DNA of 64,000 nucleotides from Bacteroidales bacterium (GTDB taxonomy: Bacteria > Bacteroidota > Bacteroidia > Bacteroidales > BM520). The stretch's first letter is position 1. Each line of letters begins with the position of its first letter. The stretch spans positions 390,062-454,061 of the forward strand of contig JAISNV010000001.1 in the NCBI GenBank assembly GCA_031276035.1. The letters are read 5' to 3'. This document shows positions 1 through 9,773 of this stretch, piece by piece. The notes under the pieces were generated by a model. The model saw only the letters and a list, made by a program, of their open reading frames with translations. It was not told where the DNA came from and ran no database searches. A program made the translations under genes and the position numbers.

Positions 1-993
1 TAAATTTCTTTGATTCTTCGTATATCTGAATATTTTCTGAGTAAAAAATGCCGCAAGCCATTTACTTGATAAAGCCACGGCCGACAACGTAAGTGCAACA
101 ATTACCGCACGCGGCCCCTGAAAGATAACGTTTATATCCACAATCATTCCCACGGAAATAAGAAATACCGGAATAAATAACGAATTACCTATAAATTCAA
201 TCTTACTCATCAAAGATGAACTATGCGGAATAAGCGGATTCAATGCCAATCCTGCCAAAAACGCTCCGATAATAGGCTCTAAACCTATTATTTCCGCAAA
301 AAAAGCAGAAATAAACAATATTGTTAATACATATATAAAATGTGAGTGACTTTCTCCTTCGAATTTTCTGAAAAACCATCTTGAAACTTTCGGAATGATC
401 AAAAACATTACCAAAAGGAAAATAATAAAAGTTATTCCGAATCTTATCCAAAAATCAGGATTAAGACTTCCGGTATTTTTGTTTATTATGATTGCCAGTA
501 AAACCAAAACTGCAATATCCGTAAGAATTGTTCCTCCAACAGTTATGGCAACAGACGGATTTCTTGTGATACCCATTTTACTTACTATTGAATAGGAAAC
601 AAGAGTATGTGTAGAAAACATTGAAGCTATAAGCAGGCTCGCGTTAAAATCGTAACCTAATAAATATCTGCAAACCGGAAATCCGATGCAAAGCGGAATA
701 GTAAAAGTAAGAATTCCGAATGCAATACTTCTGTATTTATTAAGTCGAAATTCATTTATATCAAGCTCCATTCCGGCTAAAAACATGATATAAAGCAATC
801 CAATCGTAGAGAAAAGTTCCACAGCAGAATTATTATCAATAATATTTAAACCGTACGGGCCAATAATAATTCCGGAAATAATTAATCCTATTATCCCCGG
901 AATATTAAACCTTTTTAATACCAAAGGCGATAAAAGTACAATTAAAAGTATTACTATGAAACTTATGATGGTCGATTGAATCGGGAATTCCAT
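1..993 (-). CDS. CPA2-type cation:proton antiporter, N-terminal part
   Basis: This frame is open from an ATG at 993 to the window edge (331 codons, no stop), so the C-terminus is missing. The translation is a chain of hydrophobic segments separated by short polar loops, starting MEFPIQSTIISFIVILLIVL. It contains GLIISGIIIGPYG and a FLAGMELD segment, both typical of the Kef/NhaA-like CPA2 exchangers, and FSTHTLVSY in the transport core. The family exchanges Na+ or K+ for H+ across the inner membrane. The part seen covers most of the usual transmembrane domain; whether a TrkA-N or USP domain follows cannot be seen. It is divergent to upp, with 161 bp between the two starts. Substrate is unknown. 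Confidence 0.85.
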   Translation of the reverse strand, partial: MEFPIQSTIISFIVILLIVLLSPLVLKRFNIPGIIGLIISGIIIGPYGLNIIDNNSAVELFSTIGLLYIMFLAGMELDINEFRLNKYRSIAFGILTFTIPLCIGFPVCRYLLGYDFNASLLIASMFSTHTLVSYSIVSKMGITRNPSVAITVGGTILTDIAVLVLLAIIINKNTGSLNPDFWIRFGITFIIFLLVMFLIIPKVSRWFFRKFEGESHSHFIYVLTILFISAFFAEIIGLEPIIGAFLAGLALNPLIPHSSSLMSKIEFIGNSLFIPVFLISVGMIVDINVIFQGPRAVIVALTLSAVALSSKWLAAFFTQKIFRYTKNQRNL

Positions 994-1101
994 GCAATAT
1001 TAATTTTTAACCGACAAATTTACAAAGAAATTTGGAAAAGAGCAACTAATCGTATGATGACGAATAAAATTGAATAATTTCAAACTTAACAAACCGGTTT
1101 T

Positions 1102-1135
1102 TTTGTCAAATTTTACATTATTATTATTACTTTTG
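1102..1135 (+). promoter_or_regulatory. Bacteroidetes-type promoter of upp
   Basis: A -7 box TACTTTTG at 1128-1135 lies 22 bp downstream of a TTTTG -33 element at 1101-1105. This matches the phylum consensus (TTTG, about 19-22 bp, TAnnTTTG). The upp ATG follows 20 bp after the box, giving a leader of about 15 nt. Confidence 0.6.
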
Positions 1136-1154
1136 CAACAAAAACATTATATCA

Positions 1155-1805
1155 ATGAATAGATTACATATAATTGATCATCCGCTAATACAGCACAAAC
1201 TTACTATTATGCGAATGAAGAAAACCGGCTCAAAAGACTTTCGTGAACTTCTGGAAGAAATTTCAATGTTAATGGCTTATGAATTAACAAAGGATTTGCC
1301 TTTAATGGAAATTGAGATAGAAACCCCGATGAAACAAATGAAATCGAAAGTTATTGACGGCAAAAAGCTTGTTATTGTTCCTATACTCCGAGCCGGATTA
1401 GGTATGCTTGATGGTTTGTTAAATGTAATTCCTGTAGCAAGGGTCGGTCATATCGGATTATATCGTGACCATGATACTTTGTTACCGGTAAATTATTACA
1501 GCAAGCTGCCTTTTGACATTAAAGACAGAGAAGTCATACTTTGTGATCCGATGCTTGCAACCGGCGGAAGCGCCTCCGATGCAATTAAGTTACTTAAAAG
1601 TTATGGTTGCTCTAAAATACGCTTAATGTGTTTGGTAGCAGCACCTGAAGGAGTAGAGGAAATCAAAAAGAATCATCCCGATGTGGATATCTTTACTGCA
1701 GCATTAGACGAACGTTTAGACGAGTCCGCATATATTCTGCCGGGTCTGGGAGATGCAGGCGATAGAATTTTCGGAACAAAATATAATCCGTATTATTTTG
1801 TTTAA
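1155..1805 (+). CDS. upp: uracil phosphoribosyltransferase
   Basis: A cytosolic pyrimidine salvage enzyme that makes UMP and pyrophosphate from uracil and PRPP. The 216 residues match the usual length (about 210). The PRPP-binding loop is visible around residues 127-140 as [14 protein letters not shown], and the C-terminal uracil-binding segment ends in [12 protein letters not shown]. An N-terminal [10 protein letters not shown] segment is also diagnostic. It has its own promoter and appears monocistronic. The other pyrimidine salvage gene in view is udk at 20.0 kb, and the two together allow reuse of uracil and uridine. Confidence 0.97.
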   Translation: MNRLHIIDHPLIQHKLTIMRMKKTGSKDFRELLEEISMLMAYELTKDLPLMEIEIETPMKQMKSKVIDGKKLVIVPILRAGLGMLDGLLNVIPVARVGHIGLYRDHDTLLPVNYYSKLPFDIKDREVILCDPMLATGGSASDAIKLLKSYGCSKIRLMCLVAAPEGVEEIKKNHPDVDIFTAALDERLDESAYILPGLGDAGDRIFGTKYNPYYFV

Positions 1806-1893
1806 GGTAAACATTTAAAACCGGTATAAATTTATCCTTTTATCTTTTTTATTAAATTTTAATAATTGACTTTAAACAATTGTTTACTATTCA

Positions 1894-1924
1894 TTGTCCG
1901 TTGTCAATTAATAATTTATCTTTG
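1894..1924 (+). promoter_or_regulatory. promoter of the TonB-dependent receptor gene
   Basis: A TTG -33 element at 1894-1896 lies 20 bp from a -7 box TATCTTTG at 1917-1924. Transcription would start near 1928. This excludes the upstream ATG at 1880 as start of the following gene and favours the TTG at 1943. Confidence 0.65.
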
Positions 1925-1942
1925 CAACTTAATTATTTCATC

Positions 1943-4303
1943 TTGAAAAAATATCTTATAATATTATTATTTTTATTTCCGATTTTTTCTTTCTCACAAG
2001 CGAGATTTAATATTACCGGCACAGTAAAAGATGCAAACTCGGGTGAAACTTTATTAGGTGCCAATGTTTATATTAAAGAAAATCTTCATGGCTCTTCAAC
2101 GGATGAAACCGGAAAATATGTTTTAAATGAAATCCAAGGCAATTATACATTGATTTGTTCATATCTCGGATATCAAGATCATTCCCAGAAAATCAATCTT
2201 AATAAAGATCTGAAAATAAATATCAATTTAATTTCTTCTTCTGTTAGTTTGGAATCAATTGAAATTAAAGCTACTCGAGAAGACAGAAATGTACAAAGTA
2301 CTCAAGTTGGTGCGATTGAACTGGAGATGAAACGCGTTGAAAGTATTCCCGTAATTTTCGGTGAAACCGATATTCTGAAGACTATTCAACTTTTGCCCGG
2401 AATACAATCGGGAGGTGAAGGAAGTAACACTTTCTATGTTCGCGGCGGCGGTTCGGATCAAAATCTGATTACAATAGACGGTGCAACGGTTTATAACCCT
2501 TCGCATGCCGCAGGTTTCTTTTCCATCTTTAATGCCGATGTTATTAACACTGCTGAAATTTACAAGGGCGGACTTGCTCCCGAATACGGCGGAAGAATGT
2601 CTTCCGTTTTAAATATTACAACTTTAGACGGCGATAAAGAAAAATACAAAGGGAAAGTCGGTATAGGATTACTATCTTCTCACATTCAGGCAGAAGGGCC
2701 GATTAAAAAGAGTTCTTCATCTTTCATGCTTGCGGCCAGAAGAACTTACGCCGATATAATTATGAAACCTTTTGCAAAAGGTACTGATTTCGAAGGTATC
2801 GGTTGTTATTTTTACGATATCAACGGAAAATTATCTATTAAACTATCTCCTAAAGATAATCTGTACATAACCGGATATTACGGCAAAGATTTGCTAAGCT
2901 TCGGCTCAGACACCAAAAGTTACAGCTATGATATGAATTGGAGTAACGGTATAGGAGCAATACGCTGGAATCATTTCTTTAATAACAATTTAACTATGAA
3001 CGTCTCCGCCACATTGTCCGACTATGTTTTGAATATGGAAGCCGGCGAAGACGCTTACGCAATGTCTATGTTTTCCGGTATTCGCGATTACGGAGTTTCA
3101 ACAGACATAACTTGGCAGGTAGATTCTTTGCATAAACTTAAGTTCGGAGCTTCATATACTTATCATATCTTCAAACCTTCGGCATTAGAAGCTTCTTCCG
3201 TTGATACTGATTTTGACCTCGGAGATGTGAAAAATTATTATGCAAGAGATATAGCTATTTTTGCTCAACACGAATGGGAAATAAACAGCTGGTTGAAAGT
3301 GTTATATGGAATAAGGTATAATTACTTCGCACAAATCGGTCCGTTTACAAGATATGAAATAGACAATATTTACGATTTCAACAATCTTGATTCTACATTT
3401 TATAAAAGAGGCGAAACTGTTTATCCTTATCATCTCTTTGAGCCGCGTATAAACTTTCGCTTTCAAATTGATAAAACCAAGTCGATAAAAGCGTCTTATA
3501 CTATCAATCAACAATGCGTCAATCTTTTAGCAATGTCGGAAATGGCTTTACCGACAGATGTTTGGTATCCTGCAACGGAATATATTAAACCCCAACTTGC
3601 ACATCAGGTTTCGCTCGGATATTTTCAGAATTTTCTTGACAATGCTTTAGAAACTTCCGTTGAAATTTATTATAAGAAGATGTATAATCTACTCGAATTA
3701 AATCCTGAGGCCAATGTTACCAACGCCATGAAATCCAATTCCGACTACATTTTCGTTACCGGAGAAGGGCAAAGCTATGGAATTGAGCTTTTTGCAAATA
3801 AAACTGTAGGAAAATTCACCGGTTGGGTCGGATATACTCTGGGTTGGACTACCCGCAATTTTGACGCGATCATGGACGGGAAAACGTTTTATGCTCGTTA
3901 TGACAGACGTCATGATGTATCTATTCTGCTTAATTATGAATTGAACGACAAATGGAATTTTTCTACCGTTTGGGTTTTTTCAAGTGGAAATGCTTCAACT
4001 ATTCCAAATTCTTTTTATTTCATCAACGGGAATATTATAATTGAATATGGCGAACACAATGCTTGGCGAATGCCTAATTATCACCGGTTAGATTTATCGG
4101 CAAACTGGAAAGTAAAAGAAACCCGTAAAGTAGTTTATAATCTGAATTTTTCCGTTTACAACACTTACAGCAGAAAAAATCCTTATTTTATTTCATATAC
4201 AACATCCAGCAACAGCGAAACCGGCGTTTTGCAAATGAAAGCATATCAGATATCTATCTTCCCTATTTTACCGTCAATAGCTTTTAACGTTCAATTCAAG
4301 TAA
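1943..4303 (+). CDS. TonB-dependent receptor with N-terminal carboxypeptidase-like domain
   Basis: An outer-membrane TonB-dependent transporter. The longest frame opens with an ATG at 1880, but 1880-1924 holds the promoter. The TTG at 1943 gives a clean signal peptide (KKYLIILLFLFPIFSFSQ), so this start is preferred (786 aa). After the signal come a CarboxypepD_reg-like beta-sandwich (ITGTVKDANSGETLLGANVY), a TonB plug with the AEIYKGGLAPEYGGR signature, and a long barrel rich in alternating aromatic strands up to a C-terminal Phe-containing strand (AFNVQFK). The next gene (DUF4249) begins 1 bp after the stop. This receptor/DUF4249 pairing recurs in Bacteroidetes, so the two probably form one uptake or surface complex. 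Ligand is unknown. Confidence 0.93.
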   Translation: MKKYLIILLFLFPIFSFSQARFNITGTVKDANSGETLLGANVYIKENLHGSSTDETGKYVLNEIQGNYTLICSYLGYQDHSQKINLNKDLKININLISSSVSLESIEIKATREDRNVQSTQVGAIELEMKRVESIPVIFGETDILKTIQLLPGIQSGGEGSNTFYVRGGGSDQNLITIDGATVYNPSHAAGFFSIFNADVINTAEIYKGGLAPEYGGRMSSVLNITTLDGDKEKYKGKVGIGLLSSHIQAEGPIKKSSSSFMLAARRTYADIIMKPFAKGTDFEGIGCYFYDINGKLSIKLSPKDNLYITGYYGKDLLSFGSDTKSYSYDMNWSNGIGAIRWNHFFNNNLTMNVSATLSDYVLNMEAGEDAYAMSMFSGIRDYGVSTDITWQVDSLHKLKFGASYTYHIFKPSALEASSVDTDFDLGDVKNYYARDIAIFAQHEWEINSWLKVLYGIRYNYFAQIGPFTRYEIDNIYDFNNLDSTFYKRGETVYPYHLFEPRINFRFQIDKTKSIKASYTINQQCVNLLAMSEMALPTDVWYPATEYIKPQLAHQVSLGYFQNFLDNALETSVEIYYKKMYNLLELNPEANVTNAMKSNSDYIFVTGEGQSYGIELFANKTVGKFTGWVGYTLGWTTRNFDAIMDGKTFYARYDRRHDVSILLNYELNDKWNFSTVWVFSSGNASTIPNSFYFINGNIIIEYGEHNAWRMPNYHRLDLSANWKVKETRKVVYNLNFSVYNTYSRKNPYFISYTTSSNSETGVLQMKAYQISIFPILPSIAFNVQFK

Positions 4304-4304
4304 A

Positions 4305-5195
4305 ATGCAAAAGTTTATAACATATATCTCTTTTCTAATAATTATCTTGCTAACATTTTCATGTTCAACCGAGATAGAAATTGATACGGGAGAATTTATC
4401 AGCCGCCCCGTTATCGAAGGCTACATTGAAAACGGTGATTCCGCTTGGGTAGTTATAACAAAAAATCAAGCTTTTTTTGAAGAGTTGAATCTGGATATTA
4501 CTGACCCGACAAATATTTTAAATTTATTACAGAATATTTTTATTATGGATGCTACTGTTATTGTTGATGATGGAAATATTTTTGATACTTTACGATTTAA
4601 AATTGATCAGGGAATTATGGAAGGAAAGCTTATTTGGCCCCCGGTTAGATATCAAGGTAGCGGCAAGATTATCGGACAAGTAGGCGGAGCATATAATTTA
4701 ACTGTTATTATTGATGAAGAGATATATACTGCAAAAACTACAATACCTAAACCTTTAATTCCCGATACTTTATGGTTCAAGCCGGATATAGACGCAGATA
4801 CTGTAGGAATAATTCATGCTATGATTACTGATGACCCTTCGGAAAATAATTATTATAGATATTTTGCTAAAAGATTGGGTAAAGATGATTATTTCGTGCC
4901 GGGATTTATGTCATTATGGGATGATAGTTTCTTCAACGGAATGCAGTTCGAAGTGATTGTTTACCGAGGCAGTTTACCAAGTTACCTTAGAGATACAACT
5001 CATAATGATGTTTGGAGTAAATATCTTGTTGGTGATACAGTTATAGTTAAAGCTGCAACAATGGATAGAAATTCTTATAATTTCTGGCGCACTTTAGACG
5101 GATCAAGTGAAGTAAAAACAAACTTAACCGGAGGTGCTTTAGGCGTTTGGTGCGGCTACGGAGCTTATTATACGGAACCGTTTATTTGTAAATAA
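4305..5195 (+). CDS. DUF4249 family lipoprotein
   Basis: A 296-residue lipoprotein. The signal peptide ends in a lipobox-like LLTFSC, with the acylated Cys at about residue 20. The start of the mature protein (IEIDTGEFISRPVIEGYI) and later beta-rich blocks resemble DUF4249, which is encoded beside TonB-dependent receptors in many Bacteroidetes. It starts 1 bp after the receptor stop, so the pair is co-transcribed and probably translationally coupled. It probably sits at the outer membrane and helps the receptor; its biochemical role is not known. Confidence 0.85.
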   Translation: MQKFITYISFLIIILLTFSCSTEIEIDTGEFISRPVIEGYIENGDSAWVVITKNQAFFEELNLDITDPTNILNLLQNIFIMDATVIVDDGNIFDTLRFKIDQGIMEGKLIWPPVRYQGSGKIIGQVGGAYNLTVIIDEEIYTAKTTIPKPLIPDTLWFKPDIDADTVGIIHAMITDDPSENNYYRYFAKRLGKDDYFVPGFMSLWDDSFFNGMQFEVIVYRGSLPSYLRDTTHNDVWSKYLVGDTVIVKAATMDRNSYNFWRTLDGSSEVKTNLTGGALGVWCGYGAYYTEPFICK

Positions 5196-5219
5196 TTTGA
5201 TTTTATTTCTAATGAAATA

Positions 5220-6272
5220 TTGATGATTAATTTTGACCTATATAAAATTATTAATCAATTTGAGATTGAAGGAGAAGTTAAATCCATAGATACTTTAGGT
5301 GAAGGATTTATCAATGATACTTATAAAGTTGTTACTAAGAAAAATTCATCTCCAAATTATATTCTTCAAAAAAAGAACAAAAATATTTTTACAGATATTC
5401 CCGCAATGATGTATAATATTTCCAAAGTAACAAATCATCTTAAAAATAAAATTGAGAATTACGGCGGCAATCCATCACGCGAAACTCTTACAATTATACT
5501 TTCCAAATCTAAAGAATTATATTTCCTTGATGAAAACGGCGATTATTGGACCGTTTGTTTGTTTATTGAAAATACAATTTCTCATCAAAAAGCGCACACG
5601 CCCGAATTAGCGTATATGGGAGGAAAAGGGCTCGGCAGATTTCAGAAATTGTTAGCGGATTTTGCAGAACCTTTGACGGATATTCTTCCGGGTTTTCATA
5701 ATATTAAATTTCGATTTGATCAATGGGATGAAGCTTTGAAAAATGATTCGGCCGGAAGAAAGAAAACTGTTGAAAAAGAGATTGCTTTTATTGAGAGGTA
5801 TCGTAAAGAGATGCTCGCTTTTTGGGTTTTAGTTGAGAATGGGGAAATTCCAAAGAGGGTAACTCACAATGACACAAAAATCAGCAACTTTTTATTTGAT
5901 GAGAATAATACTGTTTTATGTGTTATCGACTTAGACACGGTACTAACCGCTACTTGTTTAAATGATTTCGGCGATGCAATAAGGTCTTATGCAAATGCAG
6001 GATTAGAAGACGACATTAATCTTGATAATGTTTATCTTGATAAAGAAATATTTGATGCTTACAAATCGGGATATTTATCCGAAGCTAAAGATTTCTTAAG
6101 TTCAATTGAAATGGAATATTTGAACTTTTCAGCAAAGTATATTACTTATGAACAAGTTTTAAGGTTTTTAATGGATTATTTAAACGGTGATATTTATTAT
6201 AAGATAAAATATACCGAACACAATTTGGACCGCACCCGTGCTCAAATAAAATTGTTTAGTACACTAATATGA
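5220..6272 (+). CDS. APH-fold small-molecule kinase (NahK-like phosphotransferase)
   Basis: A 350-residue cytosolic phosphotransferase of the aminoglycoside phosphotransferase/choline kinase fold. The N-lobe begins with a glycine-containing loop (LGEGFINDTYKV, about residues 26-37). The catalytic Brenner motif HNDTKISNF lies near residues 216-224 and the metal-binding segment VIDLDTV near 235-241. Proteins of this shape in Bacteroidetes include N-acetylhexosamine 1-kinases; antibiotic resistance is not implied. It follows the DUF4249 gene by 24 bp on the same strand and may be co-transcribed, which would suit an uptake system for an amino sugar. The substrate is inferred, not shown. Confidence 0.75.
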   Translation: MMINFDLYKIINQFEIEGEVKSIDTLGEGFINDTYKVVTKKNSSPNYILQKKNKNIFTDIPAMMYNISKVTNHLKNKIENYGGNPSRETLTIILSKSKELYFLDENGDYWTVCLFIENTISHQKAHTPELAYMGGKGLGRFQKLLADFAEPLTDILPGFHNIKFRFDQWDEALKNDSAGRKKTVEKEIAFIERYRKEMLAFWVLVENGEIPKRVTHNDTKISNFLFDENNTVLCVIDLDTVLTATCLNDFGDAIRSYANAGLEDDINLDNVYLDKEIFDAYKSGYLSEAKDFLSSIEMEYLNFSAKYITYEQVLRFLMDYLNGDIYYKIKYTEHNLDRTRAQIKLFSTLI

Positions 6273-6310
6273 GAAAAGTCTTCATCTCCCTATTATTCCA
6301 CTCATAGAGA

Positions 6311-6739
6311 TTATTTATACTGGAATTTTAAAACATATTGCTGTGTTTCTTCTATCCATCGAGCTCTTTGTGCCGGAATATAAATCCCGATGCCAATTCC
6401 TGTCATTGCAGCGTCATAATATATTCCCGGAAAATTTAGCAGGTCATCACTTTCATGCATATCGGAAGACAAAGTAAGAGCGTGATACTCAATAACACTA
6501 TCTTTAGAATCAGCACCATCAGGTAGTAATAGATTATCATCATCAAAGTTAATGATTATTGTGGCTTTACAATGACCGGAGATACTAACGCAATTAATGG
6601 AGTCGGCATTATATTGTATTTTAATCGGTCCTTTAGATTTTTCGGAAATCAGACGTTCATTAATTGAATCTTTATTTGAATCGCAAGCCATAAATGATAC
6701 GGCAAGCATTGCTATTAATAATACGAAAAACGTTTTCAT
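6311..6739 (-). CDS. small lipoprotein of unknown function
   Basis: The frame opens at 6775, but the ATG at 6739 gives a proper lipoprotein signal, MKTFFVLLIAMLAVSFMAC, so a product of 142 residues is preferred. The mature part is acidic and beta-rich, with no domain I recognise. The gene lies just downstream of the sensor kinase on the same strand, so it may be a periplasmic or envelope partner of that kinase. That link rests on position only. Confidence 0.6.
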   Translation of the reverse strand: MKTFFVLLIAMLAVSFMACDSNKDSINERLISEKSKGPIKIQYNADSINCVSISGHCKATIIINFDDDNLLLPDGADSKDSVIEYHALTLSSDMHESDDLLNFPGIYYDAAMTGIGIGIYIPAQRARWIEETQQYVLKFQYK

Positions 6740-6774
6740 GGTAAATAATTTTTTAGTTAATAAATAATGTGACA

Positions 6775-8094
6775 TTAATTAATATAAGGTAGATACACTA
6801 CGAAGGTGGAACCTTCGGGAGATGACGACTTTAACTTTAAATTTCCTTTCATAATTTTAATAAACTCCTTTGCAATAAATAATCCTAAACCGGTACCATT
6901 AACTGTTGAAAATGTTGTCACCCTATAAAAATCTTCAAAAATATGCTCTTTATCTTCATCGGGAATTCCAATTCCATTATCGCTTATTGATACTTCTATA
7001 CCTTTTTCTAAGGATGATATAGAAACTTTTATCAGCGGATCTTTCTCACAGTAAATCACAGAATTATTAAACATATTAACAAACACTTGTCGCAACAACA
7101 ATGCATTCCCACTTATTTTATTATTATCAACAATAGATGAATAAATTTCAATTTTTATATTTTTATGAACAAATATTTCCTTGTTAACTTTATTAATAAT
7201 TTCTATAATTTCATTTCCTGTTAAAACTTGGTTTACTTCTATTTTCTTATTAATGCTAGACATAGTAAGTACACTATTAATCATTTCATCAAGATTATTT
7301 AAGGTATTATGACATAAATTAGTTACTCTCATTGTATCCTCATCTTCATTATACTTGATTTCAATATTATTAAGAACACTTTTTATAACTGCTAAAGGTA
7401 ATCTAAAATCATGTGACATTTGATTAATAAAAATATCTTTTTGTTCATTTATTATTTTCTGTTCTAAATATAGCTTATTCAATATCTGATATGTACCAAC
7501 AAAGACAATTACAATTAATAATGCTATAACAATAATAGGCAACATATTCAATATAATTTTCCTGACCGGAATTTTAACTTTAGCCTGAACTTGAATATTA
7601 AAAGGATAAATTATTTGTATAACTGAAGAATAGTAATACCCTTTTTTTACCATTCTAAAATCTTGTTCGGAAGCCGGAAAAATACTTATTTTTTCATTCC
7701 ATTCTTTTTGAAGTCTTTTAGCAAAACCGGTTATTAAATATTGTTCTAAAGTATTATTAATAATAATAGTGTCTCCTGTAATAGGATCATATTGATTAAT
7801 AGTAATTATCTCTGATAAATCAAGCTTACTATCTCCAGAATGTAATGCTTTAATCATTTCCGGAGACATTCTCCTATTTTGAAAAGATGTATTCTCTTTT
7901 TCTTCTTCACCGGATTTATATATAATATCTTGTGTAAACAACTCTACATTACAGTTGAAAATGTTTTTCTCAAAATCTTCACAATAAATATCAACTTCCA
8001 GTTTGTAATATTGGACTAACCATATAATTTGTAATAGTAATACCAAAATTATGATTATAGTTGCAAGAAATCTTTTTTTCATTGTATAAATCAT
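6775..8094 (-). CDS. membrane sensor histidine kinase
   Basis: A 439-residue two-component sensor. There is a transmembrane helix near residues 8-27, a periplasmic sensor region of about 150 residues, and a second helix around 183-208. The HisKA domain follows, with phospho-acceptor His228 in the H-box SHDFRLPL, then a HATPase_c domain with DNGIGIPDED (G1) and NGTGLGLF (G2). The motifs look intact, so the kinase should be active. No response regulator is adjacent, making it an orphan in this window. The periplasmic part has no recognisable sensor fold. An in-frame ATG at 8082 (MKKRFL) is an equally good start. Confidence 0.9.
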   Translation of the reverse strand: MIYTMKKRFLATIIIILVLLLQIIWLVQYYKLEVDIYCEDFEKNIFNCNVELFTQDIIYKSGEEEKENTSFQNRRMSPEMIKALHSGDSKLDLSEIITINQYDPITGDTIIINNTLEQYLITGFAKRLQKEWNEKISIFPASEQDFRMVKKGYYYSSVIQIIYPFNIQVQAKVKIPVRKIILNMLPIIVIALLIVIVFVGTYQILNKLYLEQKIINEQKDIFINQMSHDFRLPLAVIKSVLNNIEIKYNEDEDTMRVTNLCHNTLNNLDEMINSVLTMSSINKKIEVNQVLTGNEIIEIINKVNKEIFVHKNIKIEIYSSIVDNNKISGNALLLRQVFVNMFNNSVIYCEKDPLIKVSISSLEKGIEVSISDNGIGIPDEDKEHIFEDFYRVTTFSTVNGTGLGLFIAKEFIKIMKGNLKLKSSSPEGSTFVVYLPYIN

Positions 8095-8170
8095 TTAAAT
8101 CAACGACACAATAATATCCAGCCGATTAATATTAAATTAACCGCAAAACAAAATTGTATTATAATAGTAA

Positions 8171-9439
8171 CTAAATCAAATCACAACCCATGTAAGGGAT
8201 CAATACCTTTGGTATTTTAATTCCTTCCTGTGTTTGGTTGTTTTCCAATAGAGCTGCAACAATACGCGGTAAGGCAAGAGCACTGCCGTTTAAAGTGTGT
8301 GCTAAAACAGTTTTGCCTTCTTCATTTTTATATCTTAGTTTTAGTCTATTTGCCTGAAAGCTTTCGAAGTTTGATACGGAACTTACTTCCAACCATCTTT
8401 TTTGTGCTGCCGAATAAACTTCAAAATCGAAAGTCAAAGCCGATGTGAAACTCATATCACCGCCGCAAAGTTTTAAAATTCTAAACGGCAATTCTAACCC
8501 TCTTAATAATTCTGCCACATATTCAACCATTTCATCAAGAATCTTATAAGAAGTTTCGGGTTTGCATATTTCTACGATCTCTACCTTGTCAAATTGATGC
8601 AAACGATTTAATCCTCTTACATCTTTTCCGTAAGATCCGGCTTCTCTACGAAAACAATTCGAATACGCAACATTTTTTATCGGAAGTTCTTCCTCTTTTA
8701 AGATAACATCTCTATAAATATTTGTAATTGGCACTTCTGCAGTTGGAATCAAATAAAGATTGTCGGCCGTACAATGATACATCTGACCTTCTTTATCCGG
8801 AAGTTGTCCGGTTCCAAAACCCGAAGCTTCATTTACAACCAAAGGAGGTTGATATTCTGTAAATCCGTTTTCAATAGCAGTATTCAGAAAATAAGTAATC
8901 AATGAGCGTTGCAATCTGGCACCTTTACCTTTGTAAAACGGAAAACCCGAACCGGTAACTTTATTTCCAAGCTCAAAATCAATGATATCATATTTCTTTG
9001 CAAGATCCCAGTGAGCTAAAGCATTATCATCCAAATCAGGGATTTTTCCTTCGCTTTTTACAATAATATTATCTTCAGGAGACTTTCCTTCGGGAACGAA
9101 ATCGCTCGGAGTATTAGGAATTTCTATAAGAAGTTTATTTATTTCTTCTTGAAGCTGATCAAATTTGTCATTAAGTATTTTACTCGCTTCCTTTAACTCG
9201 GTTGTTTGTAATTTTAAAGTTTCGGCCTCGTTTCTTTTTCCGGTTTGATATAATACCCCGATTTCTTTAGCAATTCTATTTGATTCGGCTAAACAATCGT
9301 CAAGTTTTTTCTTTGTATCTCTTCTTTCTTTATCCAGATAAAGAATTTTTTCAATTAACGGTTCGGCATTAAAATGTTTTTTGTGTAATGCTTTAACAAT
9401 CGCTTCCTTATTGTTTATTATTTCATTTAAGACTAACAT
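8171..9439 (-). CDS. serS: seryl-tRNA synthetase
   Basis: A class II aminoacyl-tRNA synthetase that charges tRNA-Ser with serine using ATP. The 422-residue length is standard. Residues 1-110 form the long helical hairpin that binds the tRNA variable arm. The catalytic core shows motif 2 (NCFRREAGSYGKDVRGLNR) and motif 3 (NGSALALPRIVAALLEN). A -7 box (TATCTTTG on the minus strand, 9462-9469) lies about 20 bp upstream of the ATG. Single-gene unit. Confidence 0.97.
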   Translation of the reverse strand: MLVLNEIINNKEAIVKALHKKHFNAEPLIEKILYLDKERRDTKKKLDDCLAESNRIAKEIGVLYQTGKRNEAETLKLQTTELKEASKILNDKFDQLQEEINKLLIEIPNTPSDFVPEGKSPEDNIIVKSEGKIPDLDDNALAHWDLAKKYDIIDFELGNKVTGSGFPFYKGKGARLQRSLITYFLNTAIENGFTEYQPPLVVNEASGFGTGQLPDKEGQMYHCTADNLYLIPTAEVPITNIYRDVILKEEELPIKNVAYSNCFRREAGSYGKDVRGLNRLHQFDKVEIVEICKPETSYKILDEMVEYVAELLRGLELPFRILKLCGGDMSFTSALTFDFEVYSAAQKRWLEVSSVSNFESFQANRLKLRYKNEEGKTVLAHTLNGSALALPRIVAALLENNQTQEGIKIPKVLIPYMGCDLI

Positions 9440-9773
9440 ACAGATTTTATCTAATTGAATGCAAAGATAATATTTTTGTATGATTCGAAAAGACTGATTT
9501 TTTGATTTAACACATTACCTTTCTTGTTCCTTATCTTTTAAACCCAAGTAATATTCTGATGAATGAAATCATCCCGACTAAAGAAACAAATATCATAATA
9601 CTTTAAAACATAGGAAAGAAGAAACTGTTTTTAGAATTTAATTCTCAAAGAATTGAATCTTTATGTACTTTTAATAAAAAAGTGAGAGATCCAATTAATT
9701 AATTGAATTTCTCACTTCTTTAGAAATAAAAATGAAAATCCGGAATCCGGATACTCAAAATCTGAATACTATA
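9440..9773. other. intergenic region with serS promoter and tricorn terminator
   Basis: A 334-bp gap between serS and the tricorn-like gene, both on the minus strand. It holds the serS -7 box at 9462-9469 and a terminator hairpin at 9680-9717. No coding frame is convincing. Confidence 0.6.
9680..9717 (-). terminator. terminator of the tricorn-like protease gene
   Basis: Arms AAGTGAGA (9680-9687) and TCTCACTT (9710-9717) pair perfectly, extended inward by AATTAATTAATT. On the minus strand the stem is followed by a T-run (CACTTTTTTATT). It lies about 60 bp past the stop of the 9774 gene. Confidence 0.75.

Noticed and set aside
5220..6272. Aminoglycoside resistance gene
   Set aside because: APH fold only; overall form fits sugar kinases of Bacteroidetes and the context is a TonB uptake pair.
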